From the NCBI GenBank assembly GCA_903813345.2, contig CAIIXF020000008.1:37574867-37634866 (forward strand): a stretch of DNA of 60,000 nt. Direction: 5' to 3'. A program made the translations under genes and the position numbers. Source of the stretch: Owenia fusiformis (Eukaryota; Annelida; Polychaeta; Sabellida; Oweniidae). Of this stretch, positions 57,225 through 60,000 are shown one piece after another. The notes beneath the pieces were generated by a model. It had not been told where the DNA came from, searched no databases, and saw only the letters and a program-made list of their open reading frames with translations. How positions within the stretch are numbered: position 1 is the first letter of the stretch; every line of letters begins with the position of its first letter.

Positions 57225-58495
57225 CACGGTGTTATAGAATGACGGTTACGCCAAGGCGATTTGCAAAATGTTGCGGTAACGATAACAAAAAATGGCGGAT
57301 AGGAAAGACAGCATGTCTTCTTTCTCGCCTGTAGGCAAGATCCAAAGATAAGATTTCCTTTTCAACTAGTTCCATTCTGTGACGTATATATGGATGGTAC
57401 TAAAGACTGGGTAAAATCTGTCAGGTGGTTTACTAGAAGCAGAATATAAGCTGTAAACTTACCGACTGAGATATCAAAGTTCATAATTTTAGTCCATTCT
57501 CGTGTTTTCTCAGTATATGTGCCTCAAGGCCACTCAAACTATTGACTGTAAGTAAACTATGTATGAACAAGCCATAACATGACAAATCCAGAACAGGAAG
57601 GTGGTGTGTATTGTAAATAATACGGTTTCAAACGCAATGTCGTTAGACGACTACGTATGAATTCTATGGACGGTAACGTATTGTATTAGTTGTACATTAG
57701 ATATTTAGCGGACGGTTACGTGCATGTACACCTTTCAAATCAAGGTTGCTAGTTCTGATAGGTTCTTTCCATGTCATTGTTATAATGGGTAAGAAATGGA
57801 ATATTGAATTGCTTGTATTTGTTTTCAGGACTCGCAAGAGACGCTCTTGTTTGAGCCTCTATAGGGCAGGGAAAAAAGTGTGTCTTGCTTTATTTATGAA
57901 ACCAATGAAAGTCAAAAATATACCAATGAAGAGGCAAAAGAAGAATTAGCATCAAGTACTGATGAATATGACAAAATTAATACCAATGGATCGGGGATAC
58001 ATATTTGAACGAGGTTCGCGTAACCGTCCATCAATTTTTTCTGTAACCGCAAATTCAAAATACATTATTATGGCTTGAGTAGAACATATTAGGTGGTTTC
58101 CAATGCTCAATTGGCTTTTTATTGTGTGTATGTGGGTTACATCTATATACCCTGAGGTCGTTAGGCAATGTAGACCATGCCCTTATGACAAAAATAAATA
58201 AATTACTAAATTTAGTGTAGTTTTGAATTTCAAACTCAACTGTTTTTCGCTTATTTCATGTTATCCCCGGGCATCAAATTGCAAAGACTACGTTCAAAAT
58301 ATACATTACGAAATGCATCACCGAATGCGATCCTTACATAAATCGTTCATCCTTTCATTGATACACAGCGGTAGCAAATAATGCACCAACCTTAGTTTTC
58401 TGTTCCATCGCGGCCATTTTATTGGATAAATCAGTGAACGTAGCCGTCCAACCTCGTTTTCAGAGATGGCGTAACCGTCATGCTATAACACCGTG
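57225..58495. mobile_element. 1.27-kb element, CACGGTGTTATAG ends, 5-bp TSD
   Basis: Left CACGGTGTTATAGAATGACG and the complement at the right (to 58495) are flanked by TATAT (57220-57224 and 58496-58500). The motif GGTTACG/CGTAACC recurs at least six times across the element. CAC-start TIRs and 5-bp duplications fit Transib-like transposons. No transposase frame. Confidence 0.8.
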
Positions 58496-58500
58496 TATAT

Positions 58501-60000
58501 GGTGCAATAACTTTTACAACTATGATGATTTAAGATTGTGTAATTTTATTCTCAAGACAACACATTTTATTTTTTTATTCATTTTTTATTTATTTCCTAA
58601 ATTCCAAATAAATAAAGTTGCAATAGATTCAAGGTGCAAAAATGGGTAAAAAATGTTTAAATTCTCCCAAATAATAAGAATAGTAACCGTTTTTATAGAA
58701 AAATAATACATTATTGTAAACATCTTAGTTTTCCTAAAATAAAGTGTACACTTTGGGGATTTTTAGAAAATAGACATAAAAATGAATGACATAAGCCAGA
58801 GGCAAGAGCCATATCTCATTTGGGTTTAGTAGTAAGTGATAACGACAATGGACTGAGGTTTAAACGTTAGTTTACTAGTAGAAAACCTGAAGGGTTAATA
58901 TTTATTGATGAAAATGAGTTAATTCCTCGAGCAAAAGTTTAACCCTAAGGTGTTCGAAAATTGCGTTAGAGAGGGTTTCAAACGACATATACGCAGTTTT
59001 ACAACAACACCAAAGAGGAGGGAAAGCCCCAGAGTTTCAAGATGACAGACATAATTACCTCTCTTGCTTACCACCTTCGTTCGTTCGAATTTTCATCGGC
59101 TAGTTATCAAATACTACACTTCGATGGGATGTTATAATTGATATAGGCATATTCCGTACACCTTTCTTTATCTTGATGTGAAATGAGAAGCTATGATATT
59201 GGTTAACACGCCAGAAATGAACATAATATTATTCGAAGCGTATTTCGAAAATTTTGAAACCGCCATTGATGACGTCATTTGTTTGTCGACTTTTGACCAA
59301 TCAGCGACCGTGTCATCTCAATACAGATTTACATTATAAGCGTATGTCATCTTTGAACCCTGGTGTTTCTCCCCCTCTGACAACACCATGAACACGGTGC
59401 ACTGATTTTCGGCAACATGATTTCCTAAATACGACAGAAATGCGAGCGACTTCTTGATTTAGAATTGTGAACAATTTACAGCATTTAAAAAAACTCCGAA
59501 CATTTAACTATTTTATTAACACTAGTATCTTCGGAGAACGAGAATCAAATTGACCCATCTTCACTTTTTGATATGTTTGGATGTTTTCTAAGAGGTCCAA
59601 GTACTCAGACCTTCACAATTTAAAGATCTTAATCAGTTCAAAATGTTAGGATTTTTTCTACTTTTGCCGTTCGGTTAATTACAACCGCGTTAAAAGTAAG
59701 TATCCCTATTTATCAATACAATTCACTACAACACTGCAAACATCTCCTTCACACGAGCCTTCATTTTTTAAAATGATCTCTTGTTTCATAATACATTTGC
59801 TATATCTCTAGCTCCAGCTACTGAGAATTCGAAGATTCTACCCAATGCCTTTAAAAATTTTTATAGAAAAAGTAACAGTGAGGGCCTTTTGTACACCCCC
59901 CCCCCTTAGAGCTTCTAGGGTAAATTGCTAATGAGTTAGTCAGCTAATAAACCCATATTTTGCATATACGATTTCAATTGTTTATATTACGCTTCCTGCC
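58501..60000. other. No gene seen; possible promoter elements
   Basis: A perfect TGACGTCA (59270-59277) and CCAATCAG (59297-59304) are 20 bases apart, which could mark a promoter for a gene beyond the window edge; no coding exon follows that I can support. Confidence 0.3.

Overview
The window looks like intron-rich, AT-rich DNA from a marine invertebrate animal, probably a lophotrochozoan such as a mollusc (inference). The grounds are spliced genes for secreted proteins, phase-1 sushi and LamG-like exons, an animal-type Ty3/gypsy element with a tRNA-Pro primer site, LINEs with a 2A-like motif, mariner elements, and a dense crowd of MITEs and foldback elements. No bacterial operon, rRNA or CRISPR is present. 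Only two host genes can be read through with confidence, both on the minus strand; the rest is mostly mobile or tandemly repeated DNA.

Layout. 1-1372: 3' end of a broken LINE. 1398-1578: a possible last exon of a plus-strand gene that starts outside the window; its final codons pass directly into 22 copies of a 77-bp repeat (to 3220), ended by a small inverted-repeat transposon. 4957-6260: a two-exon gene (-) for a secreted intradiol ring-cleavage dioxygenase with all four iron ligands, a TATA box and a poly(A) signal. 6600-9640: MITE fragments, a foldback element and T/G-rich low-complexity DNA. 10092-25035: one Ty3/gypsy LTR retrotransposon, 14.9 kb, with near-identical LTRs, a matching 5-bp target duplication, PBS and PPT. 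Its interior is odd: a gag start, then about 10 kb of foreign DNA (mariner, MITE, a 2.8-kb element with G-tract ends, a LINE with a damaged 2A motif that is itself interrupted), then only the end of RT plus RNase H, and no integrase. 25429-39304: MITEs, a tRNA-like SINE head, palindromes, two decayed mariner copies, and one orphan exon resembling the C-terminus of mitochondrial ATP synthase alpha.

39494-50176: a six-exon gene (-), deduced 410 residues: signal peptide, basic and serine-rich stretch, two sushi (CCP) domains, and a LamG/concanavalin-like domain. All five introns are phase 1. The end of the second sushi exon, with its splice donor, has been amplified into an array of 19 donor-bearing copies (about 45228-47203). 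50177-60000: duplicated AT-rich DNA, a 4.5-kb foldback element with internal repeat arrays, and a 1.27-kb element with Transib-like ends.

The most unusual theme is tandem repeats that begin inside coding exon ends and spread into the adjacent intron or 3' flank. It is seen three times (1528, 40131, 45228). The two host genes probably act outside the cell: one as an enzyme on catechol-type compounds, the other as a recognition or adhesion protein (inference from domains and signal peptides).
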